Below, piece by piece: positions 39,213 to 47,351 of a stretch of DNA of 64,000 nt. Every line of letters starts with the position of its first letter. Position 1 is the stretch's first letter. Source of the stretch: Allgaiera indica (GTDB taxonomy: Bacteria; Pseudomonadota; Alphaproteobacteria; Rhodobacterales; Rhodobacteraceae); contig NZ_FNOB01000001.1 in the NCBI RefSeq assembly GCF_900106675.1, forward strand, positions 1 to 64,000, read 5' to 3'. Below the pieces are notes generated by a model, which saw only the letters and a list, made by a program, of their open reading frames with translations, was not told where the DNA came from and did not search any database. The translations under genes were made by a program, and so were the position numbers.

Positions 39213-40232
39213 TCAGAAGCGCGGCGCGGGGCCCAGCGGCAGGAAGCCAAGGCTGATTTGGCCGCCCCCGAAGACAAGCGGCAGGTCGATCGTGTCGGCC
39301 CGGCCCGATCCCTGGGCCAGCGCCTGAAGCGCCTTGCGCCAGGTGGCCAGGCGGGCAGGCTCGATCACGCCGTCGGCCTCGGCGATCCGCAAAAGCGGCT
39401 GCCATTGGATGATCTTCACGTCCAACTGCCCCTCGGCCAGCCCACCGGCGCCCCGGCGCAGGGTGCCGGTCGCGACGATCCGGGTCTGGCCCCAATCCAG
39501 CCGCGCGTCGGTCAGCGTGATCGCCTGCGGCTGGGGCCGGGATTCGCCCACATGCCGGTCGAGCGGGGCCGACAGCGTCAGCCGCCCGTCGAGATGCAGC
39601 TTGTCGATCACCGCCGGCAAGTCGCGGTTCGGATCGAGGCGCGCGCGAAGCGCCGGGTTGGGCGTCAGATCCAGCGCCTCGAAACCGACACGATAGGTGG
39701 CGGGCGCCGGCAACCGGTTCGCCGCCAGTCGCCCCTGTTTCAGCGTCGCGGCCCAGCCGTCGGTGGAGGTGATGTCCAGCTTGTCGCCGATCAGCGCCAG
39801 GCTGTCGAAGCTGAGCGCGGTATCGGCGGCAAGGTTGAAATTCGCCGCCAGCTGCTTCGAGGTCAGGGTGATCTTCTGATCCGGCAGCGTCAGCATCTGC
39901 GCTCCCGGGAGCACCGCGATCATCCGGTTCGGGCGATAGCTGAGCGCGATCAGCTGCACCTGCGGCGCGTGCCACACGGCCTGGGCCTGCGTCGACGCCG
40001 ACGCCGACGCCGAAGCGTCCAGCGGCAGGCCCAGCGCCACCTTGTCCAGCGTCATGTCGAAGCGGTTGGGAAAGCCGGTGACGCCCAGGCTTTGATAGCG
40101 CGCGACGCGGCCCTCGGCGCGGGCGTTGTGAAAGGCATCGGCCACGCCGCGTTCCAGCGCGGCGCGCGCGATGAACCAATAGCCGAACCAAAGCACGGCG
40201 AAGATAAGGACTATGGCGATCAGTCGGCGCAT
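39213..40232 (-). CDS. DUF2125 family membrane-anchored protein
   Basis: A 339-residue protein of the alphaproteobacterial DUF2125 family, of unknown function. An N-terminal transmembrane helix (RLIAIVLIFAVLWFGYWF) leaves the rest in the periplasm, mostly predicted beta-strand. Near residue 75 there is a short simple-sequence run, ASASASAS, from GTCGCC-type codon repeats. ATG 40232 has AGGAAAAGG just upstream; ATG 40256 would add MSRKGKGR but has no ribosome-binding site. Confidence 0.85.
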   Translation of the reverse strand: MRRLIAIVLIFAVLWFGYWFIARAALERGVADAFHNARAEGRVARYQSLGVTGFPNRFDMTLDKVALGLPLDASASASASTQAQAVWHAPQVQLIALSYRPNRMIAVLPGAQMLTLPDQKITLTSKQLAANFNLAADTALSFDSLALIGDKLDITSTDGWAATLKQGRLAANRLPAPATYRVGFEALDLTPNPALRARLDPNRDLPAVIDKLHLDGRLTLSAPLDRHVGESRPQPQAITLTDARLDWGQTRIVATGTLRRGAGGLAEGQLDVKIIQWQPLLRIAEADGVIEPARLATWRKALQALAQGSGRADTIDLPLVFGGGQISLGFLPLGPAPRF

Positions 40233-40291
40233 CCGGCCTTTTCCTTTGCGGCTCATGGGTGTTTACAGGGCGCGTTTGCGGAGGGCCAGCA

Positions 40292-40852
40292 ATGACGGAC
40301 GGAACAACCTGGGTATTCGGCTATGGCTCGCTGATCTGGAACCCGGGTTTCCCGGTCGCCCGGCATGAAATCGCCCGCCTGTCGGGCTGGCACCGATCGT
40401 TTTGCATGCGCTCGATCCACCACCGCGGAACCGAGGCCGATCCGGGCCTCGTGCTGGCGCTGGACGCGCTGGAAGGCGCCCATTGTGACGGTGTGGCCTT
40501 CGCCGTCGCACCGGGCGCCGAGGACGAAACCCTCGCCTATCTGCGCGAACGAGAGCTGGTCTCCTCGGCCTATCTGGAAACCCGGCAGAAGGTCGCCTTG
40601 CGGGGCGGCCAGATCGTGCAGGCCCTGACCTATGTGATCGACCCGGATCATGCGCAATATTGCGGCGGTCTGGCGCTGGAGCAACAGGCCCGGATCATCG
40701 CCCGCGCGACCGGCGGGCGCGGCCCTAACAGCGAGTATCTTTACAATACCGCCAGGCATCTGGACGAACTGGGCATCGCCGACGAGGATCTGACCTGGCT
40801 TTCCGCCCGGGTCCAAGCGCTGAACGGCGGCCCGGAAGCCGAGGTGCAATGA
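40292..40852 (+). CDS. ChaC-like gamma-glutamylcyclotransferase
   Basis: A 186-residue enzyme of the ChaC group, which degrades glutathione to 5-oxoproline and Cys-Gly in the cytoplasm. The substrate loop VFGYGSLIWNPGF is diagnostic, and the catalytic Glu lies in RERELVSSAYLE. The C-terminal NSEYLYNTARHLDELGI is also typical. ATG 40292 follows GGAGGG. Divergent from the DUF2125 gene. Confidence 0.94.
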   Translation: MTDGTTWVFGYGSLIWNPGFPVARHEIARLSGWHRSFCMRSIHHRGTEADPGLVLALDALEGAHCDGVAFAVAPGAEDETLAYLRERELVSSAYLETRQKVALRGGQIVQALTYVIDPDHAQYCGGLALEQQARIIARATGGRGPNSEYLYNTARHLDELGIADEDLTWLSARVQALNGGPEAEVQ

Positions 40853-41420
40853 CGCGCCCAGAGGCATGAGCCGGCGATGAGAACGAAGACGGATCCGTTC
40901 GCACCGTTCGTTCGCATCACATCGGCATTATTCGGAAGCAATTGATCTTGCTGGTGCAATTCCCGGACAGGTTGCACCGGCGGCGAAGGCCTGCATCAAT
41001 CGGCGCGGCTGCCGCGGCGATGATCGGCCAAGGCGCAGGCCTTGCTGCCCGATCCGCCGCGGAAAACGACCGGGGTGTGATCCGCCCCCGGACCGCATCG
41101 AGATGATCCGGGGGCAGCACCGGCGCTGCGTGGGGGGACACGCGCCAGGCCGGGGACAGGCGACCCGAAGGCCGTCAATACTCTTGCAGCGCGAGGAATC
41201 GCCGCAATGACAGCTAAACGTCAGTTTCATGACAACTGTTCGCTCCCGCGCCCGCACATCCGCGTGGACGGGCCGGGATCGGCGGCAGCTTGCCCGCCGG
41301 TGGGGCCGACACGGCGCGCTGCCGCCGGGCCGCGCGGATCACCCACTTCGTGACTTGCATGGACTCGGCCCGCGTCCATCTATCCAACAAGGACGGACCC
41401 GAAACAGGAAGGAATGGGCG
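40853..41420. other. Long gene-free stretch with two hairpins
   Basis: About 568 bp with no convincing gene on either strand. Two inverted repeats are present: GGTGCAA/TTGCACC (40953-40978) and GCCCCCGGA/TCCGGGGGC (41084-41115, 9 bp arms, 14-nt loop). Neither is followed by T's. The short open frames here have no ribosome-binding site and shadow each other. Confidence 0.6.
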
Positions 41421-41954
41421 ATGACGCGCAGAAACGCCTTCGGGCGAAGAGGTATGCTGGGCTTGGTGGCAAGCGGCGTGGCGATGTTGACGCTGCCATA
41501 CAGGGCGGATGCGCTGACCGGCCCGGTCAGCTGGCAAGATCATTTCGAGACGCTCGAAAACGGCGCCATGTTGGCCGACACCCAGGCCCGCACCCTGCAT
41601 GTCTGGGGCAGCGACGGCAGTATCCACCGTCTTTATCCGATCGCGCCGCCCAGCGGCGGCAGGCCGCTGTGGCGTGGCCACACACAGGTGGTGCGCAAGG
41701 TGGTCGGTCCCAGTTGGCGCCCCGCGCCCGACCTGGCCGCCCGGGTTCCCGGCCTGCCCGGGGTGATCCCGCCAGGGCCGGACAACCCGCTGGGCAGCCA
41801 TGCGCTCTATCTAGACTGGCAGGGGTTGCGCATCCATGGCCGCGGGGAAAACCCCAGGCTGCGCCACGCGGGCGAAGGCATTTCGCTTGCGAACGAGCAC
41901 ATCGCCGAGCTGTTCCCCCTCACCCGAATCGGGATGCCCGTGAAGGTGCTCTAG
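41421..41954 (+). CDS. L,D-transpeptidase-like (YkuD fold) protein lacking the catalytic Cys
   Basis: A 177-residue protein with the YkuD landmarks: TLHVWGSDGSIHRLYPI, the PGLPGVIPPGPDNPLGSHALYL block and LRIHG (139-140 His-Gly). In active enzymes this is followed by SxGC(I/V)RM containing the nucleophile. Here it reads AGEGISLANEHIAELF, Cys being replaced (about Gly153) and Arg by Ser155. The whole protein contains no cysteine. A Tat-like signal, GRRGMLGLVASG, exports it. ATG 41421 is preceded by AGGAAGGAATGGGCG. Expected to be a non-catalytic peptidoglycan-related protein; a regulator or binding role is only a guess. Confidence 0.82.
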   Translation: MTRRNAFGRRGMLGLVASGVAMLTLPYRADALTGPVSWQDHFETLENGAMLADTQARTLHVWGSDGSIHRLYPIAPPSGGRPLWRGHTQVVRKVVGPSWRPAPDLAARVPGLPGVIPPGPDNPLGSHALYLDWQGLRIHGRGENPRLRHAGEGISLANEHIAELFPLTRIGMPVKVL

Positions 41955-41965
41955 CCCCCCCAGCG

Positions 41966-41991
41966 CCGGCCCGGTGCAGATGCCGGGCCGG
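41966..41991. terminator. Hairpin between the convergent L,D-transpeptidase-like and aldehyde dehydrogenase genes
   Basis: CCGGCCCGG (41966-41974) pairs with CCGGGCCGG (41983-41991) around an 8-nt loop, 11 bp after the first gene's stop. No T-tract; terminator role inferred from location. Confidence 0.5.
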
Positions 41992-42021
41992 ATCGGAGGG
42001 ACGACGGCCCCGGGGAGGCCG

Positions 42022-43500
42022 TCAGACCGAAAGGCAGATGTATTTCAGTTCCAGGTAATCCTCGACGCCGTGATGGCTGCCTTCGCGGCCCAGGCCCGAT
42101 TGCTTGACCCCGCCGAAGGGCGCGACCTCGGTCGAGATGATGCCGGTGTTCACCCCGACGATCCCGTATTCAAGGCCTTCCTGCACCCGCGTGATCCGGC
42201 CGATATCGCGGGCGTAGAAATAAGACGCCAGGCCGAAGATCGTGGCATTGGCCTTTTCGATCGCCTCTTCCTCGGTCTCGAACTTGAACAGCGGCGCGAC
42301 GGGCCCGAAGGTTTCCTCGGTCGAGACCTTCATGTCCTGCGTCACGCCGGTCAGCACGGTCGGCTCAAAAAAGGTGCCACCGATCTGGTGCCGATGGCCT
42401 CCGGCCACCACCGAGCCGCCATGATCGAGCACGTCCTTGATGTGCTCCTCTACCTTGGCCACCGCGTCCTCGTTGATCAGCGGCCCGGCGTCGGTGCCGT
42501 CCTTCAGCCCGTCGCCGACCTTCAGCGCCGCGACCGCTTCCGACAGTTTGCGCGCGAATTCGTCATAGACGCCGGCCTGCACATAGATCCGGTTCGCGCA
42601 GACGCAGGTCTGGCCGTTGTTGCGGAACTTCGACGCCATCGCGCCCGTCACCGCCAGATCCAGATCGGCGTCATCGAAGACCAGGAAGGGCGCGTTGCCG
42701 CCCAGTTCCATCGAGCATTTCATCACCTGATCGGCGGCCTGACGCAACAGGATGCGGCCGACCTCGGTCGATCCCGTGAAGGTCAGCTTGCGCACGGAGG
42801 GGTTCTCGCAGAACTCCTTGCCGATGTCCGAGGCCCGGTTCGAGGTGATCACCGACAAGATCCCCTTGGGCAGGCCGGCGCGTTCGCCCAGCACCGCCAT
42901 CGCCAGCGCGGACAGCGGCGTCTCGGACGCCGGGCGGCAGACGAAGCCACAGCCAACTGCCAGCGCCGGGCCGGCCTTGCGGGCTATCATCGCGTTGGGG
43001 AAGTTCCAGGGCGTGATCGACCCCACCACCCCGATCGGCTGCTTGATCACGGTGATACGCTTGTCGGCCATGTGGCCGGGGACGGTCTCGCCATAGATGC
43101 GCTTGGCCTCTTCGCCGAACCATTCGATGAAGCTGGCGCCATAGGCGATCTCGCCGCGCGCCTCGGGCAGCGGCTTGCCCATCTCGGCGGTCAGGATCAG
43201 CGCCAGATCCTCCTGGTTCGCGATCATCAGGTCGAACCACTTGCGCATCACCTGGGCGCGTTCCTTGGCCGGGCGCGCGGCCCAGCCCTTCATCGCCACG
43301 CGGGCGGCCTCGATCGCGCGGGCGGTCTCGGCGCGGCTCATGTCGGGAACCGTGCAGATCACGTCGCCGCGCGCCGGGTTGGTGACCTCGAAGGTGGCGC
43401 CATCATCGGCGGCGACCCATTCGCCGGCGACGAAGGCCTGGGTTGCCAGAAGCGCGGGATCCTTGAGCAGGGAACGCAGATCAGTGGCGGTATCGAGCAT
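42022..43500 (-). CDS. gabD: NAD(P)-dependent succinate-semialdehyde dehydrogenase family protein
   Basis: A 492-residue aldehyde dehydrogenase closest in form to GabD, which oxidises succinate semialdehyde to succinate. Catalytic motifs are intact: SMELGGNAPFLVF with the general base Glu and NNGQTCVCANR with the nucleophile Cys. TPWNFPNAMIARKAGPALA and FGGVKQSGLGREGS complete the family pattern. The usual Lys of the cofactor-binding KPAS is Arg here (CRPASETP), which could affect NADP use. ATG 43500 follows GAAGGAGAAAGAG; upstream in-frame starts at 43518 and 43551 are weaker. No gabT neighbour, so related aldehydes remain possible substrates. Confidence 0.9.
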   Translation of the reverse strand: MLDTATDLRSLLKDPALLATQAFVAGEWVAADDGATFEVTNPARGDVICTVPDMSRAETARAIEAARVAMKGWAARPAKERAQVMRKWFDLMIANQEDLALILTAEMGKPLPEARGEIAYGASFIEWFGEEAKRIYGETVPGHMADKRITVIKQPIGVVGSITPWNFPNAMIARKAGPALAVGCGFVCRPASETPLSALAMAVLGERAGLPKGILSVITSNRASDIGKEFCENPSVRKLTFTGSTEVGRILLRQAADQVMKCSMELGGNAPFLVFDDADLDLAVTGAMASKFRNNGQTCVCANRIYVQAGVYDEFARKLSEAVAALKVGDGLKDGTDAGPLINEDAVAKVEEHIKDVLDHGGSVVAGGHRHQIGGTFFEPTVLTGVTQDMKVSTEETFGPVAPLFKFETEEEAIEKANATIFGLASYFYARDIGRITRVQEGLEYGIVGVNTGIISTEVAPFGGVKQSGLGREGSHHGVEDYLELKYICLSV

Positions 43501-43732
43501 CTCTTTCTCCTTCGTCATGGGCGGCGCGCGCCCGTCGGCGGGCTCCGGCACGCGGTTGATGTTTCAAAGCATGAGGCCGGGTTGCTTGTCTAGCTAAAGC
43601 GGCGCCCGGGCAAGGCAAGCATGACCGGCAACGCCCGGCCGATCGGTGGGAATGCAGCCGGCCGCGCGCGGGGCTTCGGCCTTTCGCCATCCTGTCCTGC
43701 ACGCTAGGAAAGGTCGAACCAGGGAGGGACGG

Positions 43733-44545
43733 ATGCGCGAAGAGATGGACCGGGCCTATGACAACGGCGGCTTCATACCCGGGGCGGCGGACTACCCGCC
43801 GCGCTGGGCCGCCAAGGCCGAAGCCTTCCGCGACCAGCTTGGCCCGCGTGCTCTTCTAGGCCTGCCCTACGCGGCGGGCGATCGGAACTGGCTCGATCTT
43901 TTCCTGCCCGAAGGGATGCCACGCGGGCTGATGGTTTTCATTCACGGCGGCTATTGGCTGCGCTTCGATCCGCGCGTGTGGTCGCATCTGGCGGCCGGCG
44001 CCCTGGCGCGGGGCTGGGCCTGCGCGATGCCGGCCTATACGCTGGCGCCGGCGGCGCGGATCGCCCAGATGACGCAAGAGATCGGCGCAGCCATCGGCGC
44101 AGCCGCAACCAGAGTCGGGGCCGACGCCGGCGGGCCGATCGTTGTGACCGGCCATTCCGCCGGTGGCCATCTGTCGGCGCGCATGGCCTGCGAGGACGCC
44201 CCCCTGCCCGGCCCCATCGCCGCACGCCTGCGCCGGGTGGTGCCGATCTCGCCGCTCAGCGACCTGCGGCCCCTGGCGCAAAGCTCGATGAACGACAAGC
44301 TGCAGCTCCAGCCGGCCGAGACGCTGGCCGAAAGCCCCGCGCTGCTGGCCCGGCGCGCGGAATGCGAGGCGGCGGTCTGGGTTGGTGGACAGGAGCGGCC
44401 AGCCTTCCTGTGGCAGGCTCGGCTTCTGTCCGAAGCCTGGGGCTGCGCCTGGCATGTGGATCCGGGCAAGCACCATTTCAACGTGATCGATGGGCTGGAA
44501 GACGGCACCTCGGCCCTGACCGGGGCGGTCCTGGACGGGCTTTGA
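43733..44545 (+). CDS. Alpha/beta hydrolase, arylformamidase-like
   Basis: A 270-residue serine hydrolase. It has HGGYW (oxyanion hole), the nucleophile elbow GHSAGGH, and a late His in KHHFNVID. The N-terminal YDNGGFIPGAADYPPRW and HGGYW resemble the alpha/beta-hydrolase form of kynurenine formamidase and related esterases, but no tryptophan-catabolic gene is near, so the substrate is open. ATG 43733 follows AGGGAGGGACGG; the longer frame upstream has no support. Confidence 0.87.
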   Translation: MREEMDRAYDNGGFIPGAADYPPRWAAKAEAFRDQLGPRALLGLPYAAGDRNWLDLFLPEGMPRGLMVFIHGGYWLRFDPRVWSHLAAGALARGWACAMPAYTLAPAARIAQMTQEIGAAIGAAATRVGADAGGPIVVTGHSAGGHLSARMACEDAPLPGPIAARLRRVVPISPLSDLRPLAQSSMNDKLQLQPAETLAESPALLARRAECEAAVWVGGQERPAFLWQARLLSEAWGCAWHVDPGKHHFNVIDGLEDGTSALTGAVLDGL

Positions 44546-44798
44546 GCGACGGCGCCACGAGCGCCGCGAGGGCCGCGACCGATGCGCGCGCGGGGTGCGG
44601 TACGGGGCCGGTACAGGGCGCAAAACGGGGTGCAAACGGGGCACGCAACGGGCCGAAACCCAGCCGACCGGGCGGCCGGGACGCCAGGCAACGGGCATCA
44701 TTCCTGCGTGATCACACGGCCTAATGATTCATCTGCAACCGCATTCTCATGTTGGAATGTGTTTCATTCAATTTCGCAACCGAAGAAGGAGACAGCAG

Positions 44799-45230
44799 AT
44801 GTCTGCCAAGATTGCCCGGTCCCTCGTACTCGTCGCAGCCTTTGGTCTGTCGGCCATGCCCGCCGTGGCCTCGATGAAGGCCCCGGACGCACAGATGCAT
44901 TTCAAGGCCATCGCCGGCGCCAATCTTGACCGGATCATGAGTCAGTACGCCCCGGGTGCCACGTTGCAATGGGTCGGCGGCCCCTTGAACGGCACCTATC
45001 ACGGCAAAGCCGAGATCAAAAAGGTCTGGAGCAAGTTCATCCACCTGATGGGCAAGACGCGTGAAACCGCCTCGGCCATCGATGTCGCCGGTGACGCCAA
45101 GGGCATGACGGTGACGGCGAACGTGCATTTCGTCGGCAAGCCCTCGGTCCCGGTGCGCTATGTGCTGGTCTACCGCGATCGCAAGATCGTCGACGAGGTC
45201 TGGCAGGTCAACGCGAAGAAATCGATGTAG
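44799..45230 (+). CDS. Secreted NTF2/SnoaL-like protein
   Basis: A 143-residue protein with a clear Sec signal (SLVLVAAFGLSAMPAVASM) and a small cone-like NTF2/SnoaL fold: QYAPGATLQWVGGPLNGTYHGKAEIKKVW followed by strands ending KIVDEVWQVN. SnoaL-like proteins range from isomerases to mere binders, so no reaction is assigned. The ATG at 44799 has AAGGAGA in front and lies in an AT-richer upstream region, suggesting its own promoter. Confidence 0.8.
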   Translation: MSAKIARSLVLVAAFGLSAMPAVASMKAPDAQMHFKAIAGANLDRIMSQYAPGATLQWVGGPLNGTYHGKAEIKKVWSKFIHLMGKTRETASAIDVAGDAKGMTVTANVHFVGKPSVPVRYVLVYRDRKIVDEVWQVNAKKSM

Positions 45231-45586
45231 GCCGCCGTCCCGAACGGCCGCGAAATCCGGTCTGCCCAGGTCCCGCGAAGGCCCTGGGCAGGCCGCCTTC
45301 GGGCAAGGCATCAGACGACACCTCCTTCTCGGCCGTCCGACCGCCCGGTGCGTGGCGGCGCGTCGGTCGCTTTTCGCGGTTTCCTGACCGTCCTGGTTCC
45401 CTGGCCATCTTGTCGGGTCCGGCGCCGCTTGCGCAACGGGATGCAGAAATGTCACGTTACCGCGATGGAGGCGGAAGGAATCGCAATCGGCAGTCCGAAC
45501 ACCGATAGTGAAGCCGCGCGCCCCGCGCAAACAGGAACAACCTGCTGACCCGGCGGCGCCTGGTCCCTTGCAAGGAAAGATCTCAT
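45231..45586. other. Gene-free stretch before the PAP2 gene
   Basis: About 356 bp. I see no coding region, hairpin terminator or clear promoter in it. Confidence 0.5.
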
Positions 45587-46147
45587 ATGAACGCAGCCTT
45601 TGTCCGCCCCGTCAGTCTTGCCGTCCTGCTGTCGCTTGGCACGTTCGCACCACAAACGGCCGTCGCGGGGAAGGCGCAGGCATGGGACAATGTGTCGACA
45701 GGGCTTGCGCTGGGGCTGGGCGGCGCGGCCGTGGCGACGACCCTGTCGAAATCCGACAAGACGGGGTTCAGGCAAGGGCTGGAAACCGCCGGGGTGACCT
45801 TTCTGGCGGTCGAGGCGCTCAAGTCCGTGGTCCATGAGACCCGCCCGGACGGATCGAACAATCGCGGCTTTCCCTCCGGCCATACGGCGCTTGCCTTCGC
45901 GGCCGCCACCTATTTCGATATCCGTTATGGTCAGGAATACAGCTCCTACGTTCCGCTGATGTACGGCGCCGCCGCCCTGACGGGCCTGGCCCGGATCGAG
46001 GCAAAGAAGCACTACGCCCAGGATGTGCTCGCCGGGGCGGCGATCGGCTTTGCCTCGGCGCGCATCTTCACCACGCCCTTCGCGAACCAGCTGACCCTGG
46101 CACCGACCGATGGCGGCCTGTCGCTGTCCTATACCAAGAAGTTCTGA
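45587..46147 (+). CDS. PAP2-family phosphatase, exported
   Basis: A 186-residue lipid-phosphatase-type protein. The tripartite PAP2 signature is complete: KSVVHETRP (motif 1), FPSGHTA (motif 2, His) and RIEAKKHYAQDVLAG (motif 3, His). A signal-peptide-like N-terminus precedes a single compact domain; hydrophobic helices give it a membrane character. It could dephosphorylate undecaprenyl or phosphatidyl phosphates on the periplasmic side. ATG 45587 follows AAGGAAAG. dgkA, encoding the opposite reaction type, starts 6 bp after its stop. Confidence 0.9.
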   Translation: MNAAFVRPVSLAVLLSLGTFAPQTAVAGKAQAWDNVSTGLALGLGGAAVATTLSKSDKTGFRQGLETAGVTFLAVEALKSVVHETRPDGSNNRGFPSGHTALAFAAATYFDIRYGQEYSSYVPLMYGAAALTGLARIEAKKHYAQDVLAGAAIGFASARIFTTPFANQLTLAPTDGGLSLSYTKKF

Positions 46148-46153
46148 GATCCG

Positions 46154-46507
46154 ATGCCAGGGCGTCACCCGAGGCTTGCCAGTTTCGTTCACGCTGCCCG
46201 CGGTCTTGCGGTTCTGCTGCGCCAGCCCAACGCCTGGCTTCACCTTGTAGCCGCGGCCATCGTGGTGGCGCTGGCGGCCTATCTGCAGGTGTCGCCGGGG
46301 GAATGGCTGGCGCTGATCCTGGCAATCGCGCTGGTGTTGGCGGCCGAGGCCCTGAACACCGCGATCGAGCATGTCGTCGACATCGCCAGCCCCGAGTGGA
46401 GCGCACTTGCCCGCGACGCGAAGGATGTCGCCGCGGCGGGCGTCTTGATCTGCGCCATCGGGGCGCTCGGTATCGGCCTGATCGTGTTTGTGCCGCGTCT
46501 GATCTGA
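46154..46507 (+). CDS. dgkA: Diacylglycerol/undecaprenol kinase
   Basis: A 117-residue integral membrane kinase with three transmembrane helices and the family motif AEALNTAIEHVVD (the catalytic Glu lies here) plus AKDVAAAGV. In Gram-negatives it phosphorylates diacylglycerol; the undecaprenol-specific form is more common in Gram-positives, and the sequence does not decide. The ATG is 6 bp downstream of the PAP2 gene, an operon pairing a lipid kinase with a lipid phosphatase. Confidence 0.92.
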   Translation: MPGRHPRLASFVHAARGLAVLLRQPNAWLHLVAAAIVVALAAYLQVSPGEWLALILAIALVLAAEALNTAIEHVVDIASPEWSALARDAKDVAAAGVLICAIGALGIGLIVFVPRLI

Positions 46508-46607
46508 TCTGCCGCGCGCGCCCCGGGACGCCGATCGCCGAATCGGCATGATCTTGCCGAAACCGTCCCGACCATGGCCGCCCCCCCGCGTGAAAACCCC
46601 GCTTGCA

Positions 46608-46636
46608 TTGAAAATACTTGGTTTTCGGGCCATAGT
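46608..46636 (+). promoter_or_regulatory. Possible promoter of the small secreted protein
   Basis: TTGAAA (46608-46613), 17 bp, CATAGT (46631-46636). It lies in an AT-rich patch about 70 bp upstream of the ATG at 46707. Consensus match only. Confidence 0.5.
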
Positions 46637-46706
46637 GCGGGGGCAGTACGGGCAGCGCGGGGTCAACCGCGCGCCCGGGATCCAACAATCATGACGAGGC
46701 AGTGAC

Positions 46707-47006
46707 ATGACAAGGCTTCTTCTGGCGGCAGCGGTGCTTTCCATCCCGGCGGCGTCTCTTCAGGCGGGGGCGATCAGCCGCGCCTGCATCCAATCCGACC
46801 GGCCCGCAACACCGGCACTGTGCAGTTGCATCCAGCGGGCGGCGGATCTGACCCTGGGAAGCCGCGACCAGAATCGCGCCGCCAGCTTCTTCCGCGATCC
46901 GCACAAGGCGCAGGAAGTCCGGGTTTCGGATTCACGACAGGACAATGCCTTCTGGAACCGCTACCAGAACTTCGGCCAGACCGCGAAGGCGATGTGCGGG
47001 AACTGA
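46707..47006 (+). CDS. Small secreted cysteine-containing protein, unknown
   Basis: A 99-residue protein with a signal peptide (TRLLLAAAVLSIPAASLQAG) and a mature part with four cysteines, in RACIQS, ALCSCIQRAAD and AMCGN, which could form two disulfides. It also has SFFRDPHKAQEVR and FWNRYQNFG. I recall similar small proteins in Rhodobacterales, sometimes labelled arginine transporter, a label the sequence gives no reason to accept. Function unknown. The ATG at 46707 follows GAGGCAGTGAC, a weak site. Confidence 0.78.
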   Translation: MTRLLLAAAVLSIPAASLQAGAISRACIQSDRPATPALCSCIQRAADLTLGSRDQNRAASFFRDPHKAQEVRVSDSRQDNAFWNRYQNFGQTAKAMCGN

Positions 47007-47351
47007 GCGTTCTGGCGAACTTCTCCGATGGCCCCATGCAGCCGCGACCCTTCTGTTGTTCCCGGCCCTCTTCATCCGCCTGCGGGCAAGATCTGGCTCG
47101 ATTCGAGACAATCGACAAAGGGCCCCGGCCCCAGGTCCGGCGACCGTGATGACAGTGGGCCTGGGGCGGCGCAGGCGGCAAAACGACACCATGCACGGAT
47201 CGTTCCCGCAACGGGTGCGGGAAATCCCGGCTTGTGGGCGCTGAATTCGCTTGCACCCGAAGCCACGCGCAAGCCACTTTCGCGCAGGCAACTTGCCACA
47301 AGACTCACGTATTGGTAACCGCGCTTTACCAATCCTGCGAAAGGCCCCGTC
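47007..47351. other. Gene-free stretch upstream of lldD
   Basis: About 345 bp without a gene. Contains an inverted repeat CCCCAGG/CCTGGGG around 47130-47167 and, at its right end, the lldD operator. Otherwise nothing recognised. Confidence 0.5.
47311..47333. promoter_or_regulatory. lldD operator-like palindrome (GntR/FadR, PdhR-LldR type)
   Basis: ATTGGTAA (47311-47318) and TTACCAAT (47326-47333) flank 7 bp, ending 18 bp before the lldD ATG. ATTGGT/ACCAAT half-sites are those bound by PdhR and LldR-type GntR regulators in other bacteria, although those sites usually have a shorter spacer. No such regulator gene is in the window. Confidence 0.7.

Noticed and set aside
39998-40022. Alternating Ala-Ser run as a phase-variable microsatellite
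   Set aside because: The unit is 6 bp, in frame and only about 4 copies long, so slippage would not switch the gene off.
40928-41257. Possible small gene on the minus strand in the 568-bp gap
   Set aside because: Several frames overlap one another with no ribosome-binding site, conserved motif or hydrophobic pattern.
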